Source: Bacilli bacterium (GTDB lineage: Bacteria; Bacillota_I; Bacilli_A; RFN20; CAG-826). From it: a stretch of 64,000 bases of DNA. Of this stretch, positions 7,957-17,421 are shown piece after piece (positions within the stretch are counted from its first letter, which is position 1; the number at the start of each line of letters is the position of its first letter). The notes below the pieces were generated by a model. The model saw only the letters and a program-made list of their open reading frames with translations. It made no database searches and was not told where the DNA came from. Position numbers and translations under genes: made by a program. The stretch spans positions 119,699 through 183,698 of the forward strand of contig JAKVOO010000001.1 in the NCBI GenBank assembly GCA_022482735.1, read 5' to 3'.

Positions 7957-9198
7957 ATGAAACAGAGTGAATTTATTTTAAGAAGAAAAAATATTTTTAA
8001 TAAGATAACCTCAGATTCAGTTACGGTTTTGTTCAGTGGACTTGCTCCCAAGCGTTCGGCGGATGAAAATTATGCGTTTGAGGTAAATCGTAACTTTTTA
8101 TATTTGACAGGAATTGAGCAAGCTCATTCGATGTTGCTTTTAATCAAAAAAGGCAGTAAAGAGGAAACAATTCTTTTCATTGATCGTTTTGATGAATATA
8201 AGGAAAAGTGGACAGGAAAACTTTTGACGGTCGAGGAAGCGCGGACTCTAAGTGGAATTGACGATGTTCGTTTTAGTGATGAATTCGATAATGATATTGG
8301 AAAATTAATGGCTAAAGACACCATTAATTCTGTTTATTTTGACCTCGAAAAGGATTTAAAAATTGGCGAGAATCAAACTACGATTGATTATGCAACGGTT
8401 TTTGAGAGCAAAACTAAGGTGGAAGTTAAAAACATTTATCCATTATTAATGCGCTTAAGAATGATTAAAAGTCCTGAGGAAATCGCTTGTTTGCGAGCGG
8501 CAATTCACACTACTTGTAGTGGTCTTGAGGCTATCCAAAAAAATATTCGTGGCGGAAAATATGAATATCAAATGGCGGCTTTGTTTGAATATACAATTCG
8601 AGATTTAGCCAATGCCGCGCTTTCTTTTCCAACGATTACCGCTGGCGGAAAGAATGCAATTATTCTCCATTATCCAACACCAAACGCAGTGATTAATGAT
8701 GGTGATTTGGTTTTATTTGATTTAGGAGCGAAAGCGGATTTATATTGTGCTGATATTTCGCGGACCTATCCAGCCAATGGCAAGTATTCATCGTTACAAA
8801 AAACCATATATGAAACGGTTTTAACGGCCAACAAAAATGTTATCGCAATGATTAAACCGGGCTTAACCTTAAAAGATTTACAAGACTACACTATCGGTTT
8901 TTATCAAAAAGAATTAATGCGGCTAGGGTTGATAGATAATCCAGAAGAAGTAAAGGATGTATACTACCACAATGTATCTCACCATCTTGGAATTGATACG
9001 CACGACGTTAGCGATCGGTCGTTGCCGTTAGAGGCGGGAAACGTTATTACAGTTGAACCAGGTTTGTACTTTAAAAAATATGGAATCGGTGTCCGTATTG
9101 AAGATGATGTTCTCGTAACGGAAACGGGCAGTGAAAATCTTTCTAAAGAAATAATTAAAGAAGTCGCCGATATTGAAAAAGCCATTCAAAGTCGCTAA
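7957..9198 (+). CDS. pepP: Xaa-Pro aminopeptidase (M24 family)
   Basis: A 413-residue cytoplasmic metallopeptidase releasing N-terminal residues preceding proline. An N-terminal AMP_N-type domain is followed by the pita-bread catalytic domain. All five metal ligands can be placed: Asp in LFDLGAKADLY and Asp in CADISRTYP, His in HHLGIDTHD, Glu in VEPGLYF and Glu in RIEDDV (residues about 254, 265, 342, 366, 381). The ATG at 7957 follows GAGAGG; an upstream in-frame TTG at 7930 would overlap mrp. Last gene of the operon, with a terminator 8 bases on. Confidence 0.92.
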   Translation: MKQSEFILRRKNIFNKITSDSVTVLFSGLAPKRSADENYAFEVNRNFLYLTGIEQAHSMLLLIKKGSKEETILFIDRFDEYKEKWTGKLLTVEEARTLSGIDDVRFSDEFDNDIGKLMAKDTINSVYFDLEKDLKIGENQTTIDYATVFESKTKVEVKNIYPLLMRLRMIKSPEEIACLRAAIHTTCSGLEAIQKNIRGGKYEYQMAALFEYTIRDLANAALSFPTITAGGKNAIILHYPTPNAVINDGDLVLFDLGAKADLYCADISRTYPANGKYSSLQKTIYETVLTANKNVIAMIKPGLTLKDLQDYTIGFYQKELMRLGLIDNPEEVKDVYYHNVSHHLGIDTHDVSDRSLPLEAGNVITVEPGLYFKKYGIGVRIEDDVLVTETGSENLSKEIIKEVADIEKAIQSR

Positions 9199-9206
9199 TT
9201 AGATGA

Positions 9207-9232
9207 AAGTCCTAGGAAACTAGGACTTTTTT
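9207..9232 (+). terminator. Rho-independent terminator after pepP
   Basis: A nine-base-pair stem AAGTCCTAG/CTAGGACTT closes a GAAA tetraloop and is followed by a T run. It ends the operon that starts at 4676. Confidence 0.93.
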
Positions 9233-9235
9233 CTA

Positions 9236-9264
9236 TTGTTTAGAGTGGAAAAAGCAACTAGAAT
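9236..9264 (+). promoter_or_regulatory. Predicted sigma-A promoter for glpK
   Basis: TTGTTT (9236-9241), a 17-base spacer and TAGAAT (9259-9264), 22 bases before the glpK start, immediately after the preceding terminator. Confidence 0.55.
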
Positions 9265-9285
9265 AAAATTAATCGAGGAGAGAAT

Positions 9286-10761
9286 ATGGAACAATACATC
9301 ATGACCATTGACCAAGGAACGACTTCCACGCGAGCGATGCTTTTTAATCGCCGAGGCGAGGCGCAATTTATGGCCCAACGGGAGGTAGAATGCCTTTATC
9401 CAAAGCCAGGTTGGGTTGAACAAAATGCCCTTAGTTTATGGGTTAGCGTTGTGGATGTTGTCAATGAAGTACTGATTAAAGCCGATATCACGATTAAGGA
9501 TGTTGCCGCGATTGGAATTACCAATCAACGGGAAACGACAGTTGTTTGGGAAAAATCAACGGGGCGGCCAATTTATAATGCGATTGTATGGCAATCGCGC
9601 CAAAGCGATGATATTTGCGATCGTTATAAGGTAAGCAAAAAAGTTATTCATCAAAAAACGGGGCTGCTCTTAAATCCATATTTTTCAGCCAGTAAGATTA
9701 GATTTATCCTCGAAAATGTCCCGGGAGCGGAAAAGAAAGCTCAAGCGGGAGAATTGATGTTTGGCACGATCGATAGTTGGATAATTTATAAAATGACAAA
9801 TGGTAAAGTCCACGCGACTGATATTACTAACGCTTCGCGCACTATGCTATTTAATATTGTGGAAGAAAGATGGGATGAGGAGTTACTAAACTTATTTCAG
9901 ATACCTTTCTCGATGCTTCCTAAGGTTGAGTCAAGCAGTTATATTTTTGGAAAAGCGGCGTTTTTTGATTCTAATGTCCCAATTACTGGGGTAGCAGGTG
10001 ATCAGCAGGCGGCGCTTTTTGGCCAAACTTGCTTTCATAAGGGAGAATCAAAAAATACCTATGGAACCGGTTGTTTTATGCTGATGAATATCGGAGATAA
10101 ACCCGTCATGAGTAAAAAGGGACTTCTGACGACAATTGCGTGGCGGATTAATGGTAAAACGACCTACGCTTTAGAGGGCTCGGTCTTTGTTGGAGGCGCT
10201 TCGGTCCAATGGTTACGCGATGAGATGAAACTTATTCGCGATGCGGCTGACAGTGAGCGATCAGCAAAAATGATTGCCGACTCGGAAGGAGTCTATGTTG
10301 TGCCCGCTTTTGTAGGACTTGGAACGCCCTATTGGGATGATGAAGTTCGCGGTGCCATCTTTGGCATAACCCGCGGCACATCAAAATATCACATTGTACG
10401 TGCGACTTTGGAATCAATTGCCTACCAAAGCAAAGATGTTATCGAGGTGATGAAAAAAGAAGCCCATTTAAGTCTTCCGCTTTTGAAAGTTGATGGAGGG
10501 GCCACCGCCAATCGGTATTTAATGCAATTTCAAAGCGATATTCTGCACTGCACGATTAAGATACCTAAAATTCAGGAGACTACTTCTTTGGGGGTTGCTT
10601 ACCTTGCTGGTTTAGCCATTAAGTTTTATTCATGTTTAGATGAAATAGAAAATATTCATCAATATCGTGAAGAGTTTCTTCCTAAGATGAGTATCAGTGA
10701 AATTAATCGCCGCTATAAAGGGTGGAAAAAAGCTGTTGCCGCCGATCGCGTTTTCAAATAG
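9286..10761 (+). CDS. glpK: Glycerol kinase
   Basis: A 491-residue FGGY-family kinase making sn-glycerol 3-phosphate from glycerol and ATP. The N-terminal phosphate loop DQGTTSTRA, the glycerol-site block NQRETTVVWEK, the FGGY signature region and PAFVGLGTPYWD are all present. GAGGAGA precedes the ATG. In the loop where many Bacillota enzymes carry the HPr-phosphorylated histidine (PYHFxG type), this protein reads KAAFFDSNVPITG, about three residues shorter and without the histidine, so activation by HPr phosphorylation seems unlikely. It is transcribed alone; no glpF or glpO/glpD is adjacent. Confidence 0.96.
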   Translation: MEQYIMTIDQGTTSTRAMLFNRRGEAQFMAQREVECLYPKPGWVEQNALSLWVSVVDVVNEVLIKADITIKDVAAIGITNQRETTVVWEKSTGRPIYNAIVWQSRQSDDICDRYKVSKKVIHQKTGLLLNPYFSASKIRFILENVPGAEKKAQAGELMFGTIDSWIIYKMTNGKVHATDITNASRTMLFNIVEERWDEELLNLFQIPFSMLPKVESSSYIFGKAAFFDSNVPITGVAGDQQAALFGQTCFHKGESKNTYGTGCFMLMNIGDKPVMSKKGLLTTIAWRINGKTTYALEGSVFVGGASVQWLRDEMKLIRDAADSERSAKMIADSEGVYVVPAFVGLGTPYWDDEVRGAIFGITRGTSKYHIVRATLESIAYQSKDVIEVMKKEAHLSLPLLKVDGGATANRYLMQFQSDILHCTIKIPKIQETTSLGVAYLAGLAIKFYSCLDEIENIHQYREEFLPKMSISEINRRYKGWKKAVAADRVFK

Positions 10762-10801
10762 TTTAGTTGAATATATCGACATAAGTCGATAAAATTGTAA
10801 T

Positions 10802-13099
10802 ATGCAATCGATTATAGATAAAGTCTTTACTTATGACGTTTTGATTTTGCCTCCCGAGGTCAAAAAAACTTTTGTTCGCCTACATAATTATTATCCAACT
10901 TCGCACCTAAAGATTCTTACTTTGGACGATTTGAAAGCGGACTTCTTTTTTAATTTTGGACCCAAAGAGGAAATGTTCCTTTTTAGTAAGTTTAATCTAT
11001 CAATCAACGATGCACATTATCTTGCGGATGCATTTTATGATTTTAAATTCAGCACCTTTTCTTCCATGCGTTTAAAAAAAACAAAAGCGATCAAAGAAGA
11101 AATGTTGAAAAATGGATACTTGGTAGCTAACCATTATTTTGCTAGTGATCTAAAGCAAAAAAGCATTGCTGTTATTGGCTATGATCAAGCTAATGAGGAA
11201 TTGGCATTTTTTATAAATCAATATAACTTAAAAGTTGATTTTTCTTTTTCTTCACCGATTAAAGAACAACTTGCAATTAGCGTTTATAATGATTTAGAAG
11301 CCGAAATTAGCGCATTTTTTAATGACGTCTCTCGCTTATTAGCATCTAATAAAGAATTAAGTGATATCGTTCTTTTAAATCCACCGGAAGAATATTTTTC
11401 CCTTCTCGAACGTTACTCATATCTATATCGAATACCACTTAATCTACCGGTGCTTGAACCTTTAATCACTTTTCCTTTGGCGCAAGCATTTCTTAAAAAT
11501 TTAGACGAAGGTATACTGGGTGATGATGCTCTAAGTCAAAAAATTCGTCAGTTATGCGGACAATATCCAGCTCAAGGAATAGCAAATTATAATTTGTTTT
11601 TGACTCAACTTTTTTCGAGGACTAAAATTGCCTTTCCAAAGTATCAAAAAGCAATATCGGTGACGGATTTTTTTCCTTTAGATGAAAGCAAGGAAGTGTT
11701 TGTTTTGGGATTTTCCCAAGGGCGCTATCCACTTCAAGGGCGCGACTTTTCTTACTTAAATAGTCAAGAAAAAAAATCGCTTGGTCAAAGTGATAACCAT
11801 TTGCTTAACGCCGAAAAACGCCACTTACTTTTTTGGGCTCTAAATTTAGAGAAGAACCTACATTTAAGCTATTCAAAATACGTTAATGGAGAGGAAAATT
11901 TTCCGCCTTCCTATCTAGATAAGATTTCGAAAGTCACCTTTGAATCGCCAACTTTTGATTTTGACTATAGCGCTAAGCGCCTGGCCATTTATCATGCGAT
12001 ACTTCTTGACTGGAAACGCAAATATAACTATGTATCCTCCAATTTGCGGATTCTTAACCAAAGTGAAAAGATACCTTACCGCAAATTTGATAATTCATTT
12101 AAAGGAATTAAGGATGATTTTAGTTTAAAACCATTCGTTCATTCCTATTCATCTTTTAAAACTTATTATGAATGTGCTTTTCACTATTATCTTGAGCGAA
12201 TCATTGGACTACGTGACACTAATGAATCGTTTAATTTGAAGTATGGAACTTTAGCGCACAAGTTACTTCAAGACGCATATCGTTCAAACTTTGATTTTGA
12301 AAAATGCTTTATCGAAGCAAAAGCAATGGTTGATTTAAATGTCGAAGAAGAAATATTTTTACTGCGCTTAAAAGAAGAGTTAAAAATGGCTATTAGTTTT
12401 ATTCATCATCACGAGCAAAGAATGAAGTTGAACCATGTTCTTGTTGAAAAAAAATATGATTACTCCATTAGTCAATATGCCCGCATTGTCGGCACAATCG
12501 ATAAAGTGTACTTTATAGGCGAAGAAGGAAAAAAGGTTGTTCTCGTTGATTATAAGACTGGTTTAGAACGATTTAATCCGGCGCTAGTAGAATATGGAGC
12601 TTCATTACAACTCCCATTCTATGACTTTCTTTTTCAGATTTGTGAGGATAATGATTATCAAATTATCGGGCTTTATATTCATCCATTATTTTTAGACAAA
12701 CGTATTTTTTTACCTGAAGGTCATGATGAAGGATATTATTTTTCACACCAAAGACTCCAAGGTCCTACCAGCGAAGATATCAGCAATCAAGAGGCATTTA
12801 ATATTTATGATGGTGAATATTATTACGTGAGCAATATTAAATATAAAAATGATGGTCAATTATCTAAATCTTCCAAGACATTTAATGCTGATTTTTTTGT
12901 GAATTTAGCAAATATTGCAAAAGAGAAGATTTTGGCCGGTGATAAAAAAATCCGCGAATTAGATTTTGCTATAAATCCGTTGCGTATTGGGAACAAAGTT
13001 GATGCTTGCAGTCATTGCCCTTTCCGCGATGTCTGCTATCGGCAAGATAAAGATTATCGCGATTATGAAGTAAAGGAGGAAATAGATGATGAGCAATAG
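10802..13099 (+). CDS. addB: AddB-like subunit of the AddAB helicase-nuclease (short form)
   Basis: A 765-residue protein, well short of the ~1160 of Bacillus AddB. No Walker A motif is visible in its N-terminal part. The C-terminal PD-(D/E)XK nuclease has VLVDYKTG near residue 583. Cysteines in YYECAFHYY (about 457) and in CSHCPFRDVC (about 736) match the four-cysteine iron-sulfur staple of AddB. With AddA it processes double-strand breaks for recombination. Its end overlaps addA by 14 bases. No clear ribosome site precedes the ATG. A small inverted repeat (ATCGAC/GTCGAT, 10773-10788) lies between glpK and this gene. Confidence 0.85.
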   Translation: MQSIIDKVFTYDVLILPPEVKKTFVRLHNYYPTSHLKILTLDDLKADFFFNFGPKEEMFLFSKFNLSINDAHYLADAFYDFKFSTFSSMRLKKTKAIKEEMLKNGYLVANHYFASDLKQKSIAVIGYDQANEELAFFINQYNLKVDFSFSSPIKEQLAISVYNDLEAEISAFFNDVSRLLASNKELSDIVLLNPPEEYFSLLERYSYLYRIPLNLPVLEPLITFPLAQAFLKNLDEGILGDDALSQKIRQLCGQYPAQGIANYNLFLTQLFSRTKIAFPKYQKAISVTDFFPLDESKEVFVLGFSQGRYPLQGRDFSYLNSQEKKSLGQSDNHLLNAEKRHLLFWALNLEKNLHLSYSKYVNGEENFPPSYLDKISKVTFESPTFDFDYSAKRLAIYHAILLDWKRKYNYVSSNLRILNQSEKIPYRKFDNSFKGIKDDFSLKPFVHSYSSFKTYYECAFHYYLERIIGLRDTNESFNLKYGTLAHKLLQDAYRSNFDFEKCFIEAKAMVDLNVEEEIFLLRLKEELKMAISFIHHHEQRMKLNHVLVEKKYDYSISQYARIVGTIDKVYFIGEEGKKVVLVDYKTGLERFNPALVEYGASLQLPFYDFLFQICEDNDYQIIGLYIHPLFLDKRIFLPEGHDEGYYFSHQRLQGPTSEDISNQEAFNIYDGEYYYVSNIKYKNDGQLSKSSKTFNADFFVNLANIAKEKILAGDKKIRELDFAINPLRIGNKVDACSHCPFRDVCYRQDKDYRDYEVKEEIDDEQ

Positions 13100-16000
13100 A
13101 TTTACTCCTACCCAAGAAAAAGCAATTAGCATTGATGGCAGTAACGTTTTAGTTTCTGCTGGCGCCGGAAGTGGAAAGACGGCGGTTTTAACTGAGCGTG
13201 TTTATCGCCTTATTGCTGAGAAGAATGTTTCGTTAGATAGTATACTCGTATTGACATTTACTAATGCGGCTGCACGAGAAATGAAAGAAAGAATCCGCAA
13301 AAAACTGGCCGCCAATCCGTTAACTCAAGCGGTGGCGGAAGATATCGATAGTGCATATATCATGACATTTGATGCCTATGCCCTCTATTTGGTGAAGAAA
13401 TATCATCTTAATATCGGAGTCGAACAAAATATTGATATTGCGGATCAATCGCTTTTTACCATTGAAAAGCACCGGATCATTGATGACGTTTTTAATCGAC
13501 ATTATCAAAATCCCAATTTGATTTTTTTGAAGTTGATCAAAAAATACTGTTATAAAAATGATTATGAATTAAAGGAATTGATTTTATCAATATTAGATGC
13601 GAGCAGCCTTTTGATCGATCCTGATAAAATGCTTCTTCATTACGAAGAGTACTATCTATCCGATGCATTCTTTGATGAAAACTATAATCAATACCTAAAT
13701 GTTTTTGCAAACCGAATTAAGCAACTAGATGAAATGACTGATTATTTGCAAAACCCAACGGAAGCCTCACTGATAAACGAATATGTCAAAACTAACTTTA
13801 TAAATGGAAGTAAAGAGGAAATCATTCAACGCATTTTGAATCTGCCCTCTTTTCCTCGCAAACAAAAAGATACCGAGACTGGCGATGAAAATATTAGAAA
13901 TAGGCAAAAAGGCTTAATTAAGAAAATAAAGGCAATGGCGCCACTGCTTATCAAAGGTGATTCCCATGAGGATTTTATAAGTACAAAGGAAGAGAAGATT
14001 GCGTTGATTCAATTAGCCAATGAGGTTAATTCACGACTGGAAGACTTCAAGCAAAAATATGGCTTGTACGACTTTTCATCGATCGCCCGGCTTGCGCTAA
14101 AGGTTTTAGATAATCCTGCAATCAGCGAAGAAATAAAAGCATCTTTAAAGTATATTATGGTGGATGAATATCAGGATACCAGTGACATACAAGAAGCGGT
14201 TTTGAACCGTATCTCAAATAATAACTTATATATGGTGGGGGATGTAAAACAGTCAATTTATCGCTTTCGCAATGCTAATAGTAAGATTTTTTCCGATAAG
14301 TATATGGCTTATGGAAAGGGCGAAGATGGATATCGAATCGATATGAACAAAAACTTTCGCTCCCGTAAAGAGGTCTTAGATGATATCAATCTAATGTTTT
14401 CTTCACTTATGACTCTAGAGTATGGCGGCGCCGATTATAAGGTTAGTCATTTAATAGAATTTGGTAATTTAAATTATGATAATCAGGGAAAGGTGCCCCA
14501 TAATTGTCGGACGGAAATTATTCCTTATGACAATAAAAAAATGTTGTCATCGGATCGAGTCGACTATGAAATTCGGCTTATTGCCAGTGATATATCAAAC
14601 AAGATTGCCAGTAATTATCAGGTTATGGATAAGGCCACGGGTCAAAAGCGTTCCATATCCTTGGAAGATTTTGCTATTTTAGTTGATCGGAAAAGAGATT
14701 TCTCTCTTTTTAAGAAAATATTTGATGAATATCAATTGCCCTTACGCATAGAGCAAGATGAAGGTATGGCTAGTAGTGATGTCATAATGGCCTTCCACTC
14801 TCTTTGCTTGCTCGTTGATTCGATAAGTGATCAGACCAACTATGATGAAGTCACAAGAAAACATGCATTTATGAGTCTTTCTAGATCATACATAATTAAT
14901 GATAGCGATGAAAAAATCTATCAGCTTATAAAAAATAATACTTGGCTTGATTCTGATGTGATGCAAAGAGTCAAAGAATATAAAGCGATAAGCAGTTTAC
15001 CACTAAATCAAGGTTTAAATAAATTGCTAATTGATTTCGAAGTCTATGATCGCCTGGTTTTAATCGGTGACATTCAGGCCAATATCGCTAAATTAGATAG
15101 TTTGGTGGCGCTTGCTAAAACGCTCGCGACGATCGGTTTTACTTTGCATGACTTTGTTAGTTACTTTTCGTATATGGATGATTACGGAGTAGATTTATCC
15201 GTTAATGCGAGTGAGAATTTAAAAGAAGCGATAAACTTAATGACAATTCATAAGTCAAAAGGTTTAGAGTTTCCCATTGTCTATTTTCCTCATCTCTTTA
15301 ATCGATTTAATCGTACTGATTCAGGTGATAATGATATAGTTAACCCCGATTTAGGCATCATAATTCCTAATAGCACCAGAGAAAATGGTCAAAACATGTT
15401 TAAAGATTTATTAAAGTATCGTGAAATTAAAGAGGATGTAAGCGAAAAAATACGGCTTTTTTATGTCGCATTAACGCGCGCTCGGGAAAAAATTATTCTT
15501 CTTCATGGCACGGAAGAAAAGGAAGTATACGCTATTGAAGATGCCAATTCGCTCGACGATTTTATTACACTTTTACCCAACAAAGAAACTTATTTTGTTA
15601 GCAAAGATAGAAGTGTTACTCCTCCATTAAAAAAAGAAGTAAAGACGGTGGCTAGTAGTGAACAACCAATTAAGATCCATGCCTTTGATTTTTCCTTTGC
15701 TAAAAAAGATGACAAGCGAATTTCAAAATTGACAATGGCCCCGGTTGACGAAAACTTATTGGCAACGGGCGAACGGCTGCACCATCTTTTAGAAATGAGC
15801 GATTTTGTTTATAAACGAGTGCCAACTTATAGCAGTGAAAGCGAAAGAAAAATAATTACTAAAATACTTAACTTACCTCTTTTTGAAAGAGTAACGGCGA
15901 ACAATTTATATCGGGAATATGCCTTCTTTGATAAGGAAACGGAACATGAAGGCATTATCGATGGTTTTATTGTTGAAAAAGACAAAATAATTCTTTTTGA

Positions 16001-16145
16001 TTATAAGTTAAAACATCTTGATGATGAGGCTTACGCCCGGCAATTAAAAATATATGCCGACTATTTAAACGGAGCTTTTCAAAAACCAGTTAAAGCTTAT
16101 CTAATAAGTATTTTTGACGGAATCTTCCATCCAGTTGATATATAA
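13086..16145 (+). CDS. addA: AddA helicase-nuclease subunit
   Basis: A 1019-residue UvrD-type (SF1A) helicase with a C-terminal nuclease, somewhat shorter than the ~1230 of Bacillus AddA. Walker A is SAGAGSGKTAVLTERV (about residues 18-33), Walker B VDEYQDTSDIQE (about 359), motif III GDVKQSIYRFR and motif V MTIHKSKGLEFP. The RecB-like nuclease carries EGIIDGFIVEKDKIILFDYK near the end. AGGAGG immediately upstream supports the ATG at 13086, inside the end of addB. It unwinds and degrades broken DNA ends together with AddB. Confidence 0.94.
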   Translation: MMSNRFTPTQEKAISIDGSNVLVSAGAGSGKTAVLTERVYRLIAEKNVSLDSILVLTFTNAAAREMKERIRKKLAANPLTQAVAEDIDSAYIMTFDAYALYLVKKYHLNIGVEQNIDIADQSLFTIEKHRIIDDVFNRHYQNPNLIFLKLIKKYCYKNDYELKELILSILDASSLLIDPDKMLLHYEEYYLSDAFFDENYNQYLNVFANRIKQLDEMTDYLQNPTEASLINEYVKTNFINGSKEEIIQRILNLPSFPRKQKDTETGDENIRNRQKGLIKKIKAMAPLLIKGDSHEDFISTKEEKIALIQLANEVNSRLEDFKQKYGLYDFSSIARLALKVLDNPAISEEIKASLKYIMVDEYQDTSDIQEAVLNRISNNNLYMVGDVKQSIYRFRNANSKIFSDKYMAYGKGEDGYRIDMNKNFRSRKEVLDDINLMFSSLMTLEYGGADYKVSHLIEFGNLNYDNQGKVPHNCRTEIIPYDNKKMLSSDRVDYEIRLIASDISNKIASNYQVMDKATGQKRSISLEDFAILVDRKRDFSLFKKIFDEYQLPLRIEQDEGMASSDVIMAFHSLCLLVDSISDQTNYDEVTRKHAFMSLSRSYIINDSDEKIYQLIKNNTWLDSDVMQRVKEYKAISSLPLNQGLNKLLIDFEVYDRLVLIGDIQANIAKLDSLVALAKTLATIGFTLHDFVSYFSYMDDYGVDLSVNASENLKEAINLMTIHKSKGLEFPIVYFPHLFNRFNRTDSGDNDIVNPDLGIIIPNSTRENGQNMFKDLLKYREIKEDVSEKIRLFYVALTRAREKIILLHGTEEKEVYAIEDANSLDDFITLLPNKETYFVSKDRSVTPPLKKEVKTVASSEQPIKIHAFDFSFAKKDDKRISKLTMAPVDENLLATGERLHHLLEMSDFVYKRVPTYSSESERKIITKILNLPLFERVTANNLYREYAFFDKETEHEGIIDGFIVEKDKIILFDYKLKHLDDEAYARQLKIYADYLNGAFQKPVKAYLISIFDGIFHPVDI

Positions 16146-16212
16146 TTTTACTAAATGGTGCCAAAAAAAAGATAATAGGTTATTATTTAGGAAAAGAAAG
16201 AAGGTCAAGTTC

Positions 16213-17358
16213 ATGCAATACAGCGAGCCGATTAACGAGACTCTATTTGCTTCGATTCTCGAACGTGTCAAATTACCGGCGAATATTGACCGGCACTTTC
16301 TTTATGAAATATATTTGCAATCCATCGATAGCATTGGTCAATTTAGCGAGAAAAATCACATTCTTGAAGCGCAGGTTATCAATCATATTGATGTCATTTT
16401 GTATATTGTAAGTGAACACCTTTACCATTTAAGTGGACCGGAACATTTTGAAGAGAATAAATTGATTGATAACGAAGGCTATCAATCGTTGCTTTTAAGC
16501 GCAGTTGTCGATAAGTACTTGACGAATAACCACTTGGATTATCGTACTGGCAGTGGCACGAGTCGATTTTATCCACCTATTTCTACCTTAAGTCTTTATT
16601 TAAATTTTGTTTTGGGAATGCTTAGTCGACTTCCCAAAAATGATCCTAGTAAAACGTTGGTGGTCGATATTATGACCAAGGCATTTACTATCGGTAAATG
16701 CGTAGTTGATCTTCTTGTCGGTGGCTTTGAAACGGAAGCTTTTGCCACTTGGAGAACTTTGCATGAAACCGAATGCGTACTGAAAGTTCTCAGCGAAAAT
16801 GGCGAAAAAGTACAGGAAGCCTATCTTCGCCACTTAACCTACGGAGTCGCCTTTCGCCAAGGCCTTGGAACCGTTTCGTCTACGGATGCTATCTTTCAGG
16901 AAATTAAGATTAAAATGAAAAAGCAAGGGCTCAAAAGCAAAGACATGAAGCGTTTTATTGAATATGGATGGCTAGATGCCATTGCCGAATTTAATCTTGT
17001 GGATTATAAGTATAATTTTCGGGATGGGCTTGAAGCCATTGCTAAACTTAAAGAATATAGCCGTTGGTATGAGATGAGCAGTGAAGTTGCGCATTCATCC
17101 CCCGTTTTAATCTATGCATCTTCTCGCTATTTTGGCTCAGTTACGCTTATTAATCTTTTTGAGTCGTTTTTTCGAATGGAAAAAACCTTCTCGGAAAAAC
17201 TTGATTCGACTCTTTCTGAAAGTGAACGGGCGAATTATCAGCTGATGCGGAAGATTCATTTTCGGCAAATGGAATATATGCATAACCGTGAAAAGGCAAA
17301 CTTTCTCAAAGAACAAGAAGAAAGGCAACGCCTTGAAAAAGAAAAGCGTGCAAGTTAG
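16213..17358 (+). CDS. DUF5677-domain protein
   Basis: A 381-residue, probably soluble, largely helical protein. The segment FETEAFATWRTLHETECVLKVL and the later WYEMSSEVAHSSP fit the DUF5677 family, whose function is unknown. The last 30 residues are a charged Glu/Lys/Arg helix. The start at 16213 is chosen because AAGAAGG precedes it; the frame is open upstream into addA but has no ribosome site there. It follows addA by 67 bases with no terminator between, so it is probably co-transcribed; a repair role is only guilt by association. Confidence 0.72.
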   Translation: MQYSEPINETLFASILERVKLPANIDRHFLYEIYLQSIDSIGQFSEKNHILEAQVINHIDVILYIVSEHLYHLSGPEHFEENKLIDNEGYQSLLLSAVVDKYLTNNHLDYRTGSGTSRFYPPISTLSLYLNFVLGMLSRLPKNDPSKTLVVDIMTKAFTIGKCVVDLLVGGFETEAFATWRTLHETECVLKVLSENGEKVQEAYLRHLTYGVAFRQGLGTVSSTDAIFQEIKIKMKKQGLKSKDMKRFIEYGWLDAIAEFNLVDYKYNFRDGLEAIAKLKEYSRWYEMSSEVAHSSPVLIYASSRYFGSVTLINLFESFFRMEKTFSEKLDSTLSESERANYQLMRKIHFRQMEYMHNREKANFLKEQEERQRLEKEKRAS

Positions 17359-17371
17359 CAGAATCATTTAT

Positions 17372-17405
17372 AAAAAAACGTGGAATTTTGATTCCACGTT
17401 TTTAT
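17372..17405. terminator. Bidirectional terminator between convergent genes
   Basis: A twelve-base stem AAAACGTGGAAT/ATTCCACGTTTT around TTTG is flanked by A and T runs on either side, so it can serve both the addBA operon and the convergent nucleoside kinase gene. Confidence 0.9.
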
Positions 17406-17421
17406 TTCGTAAAGTAGTTAA

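Noticed and set aside
10773..10788. ATCGAC-ATAA-GTCGAT hairpin between glpK and addB as a terminator
   Set aside because: Only six base pairs and no T run follow; it may be a binding site or chance, so it is not called.
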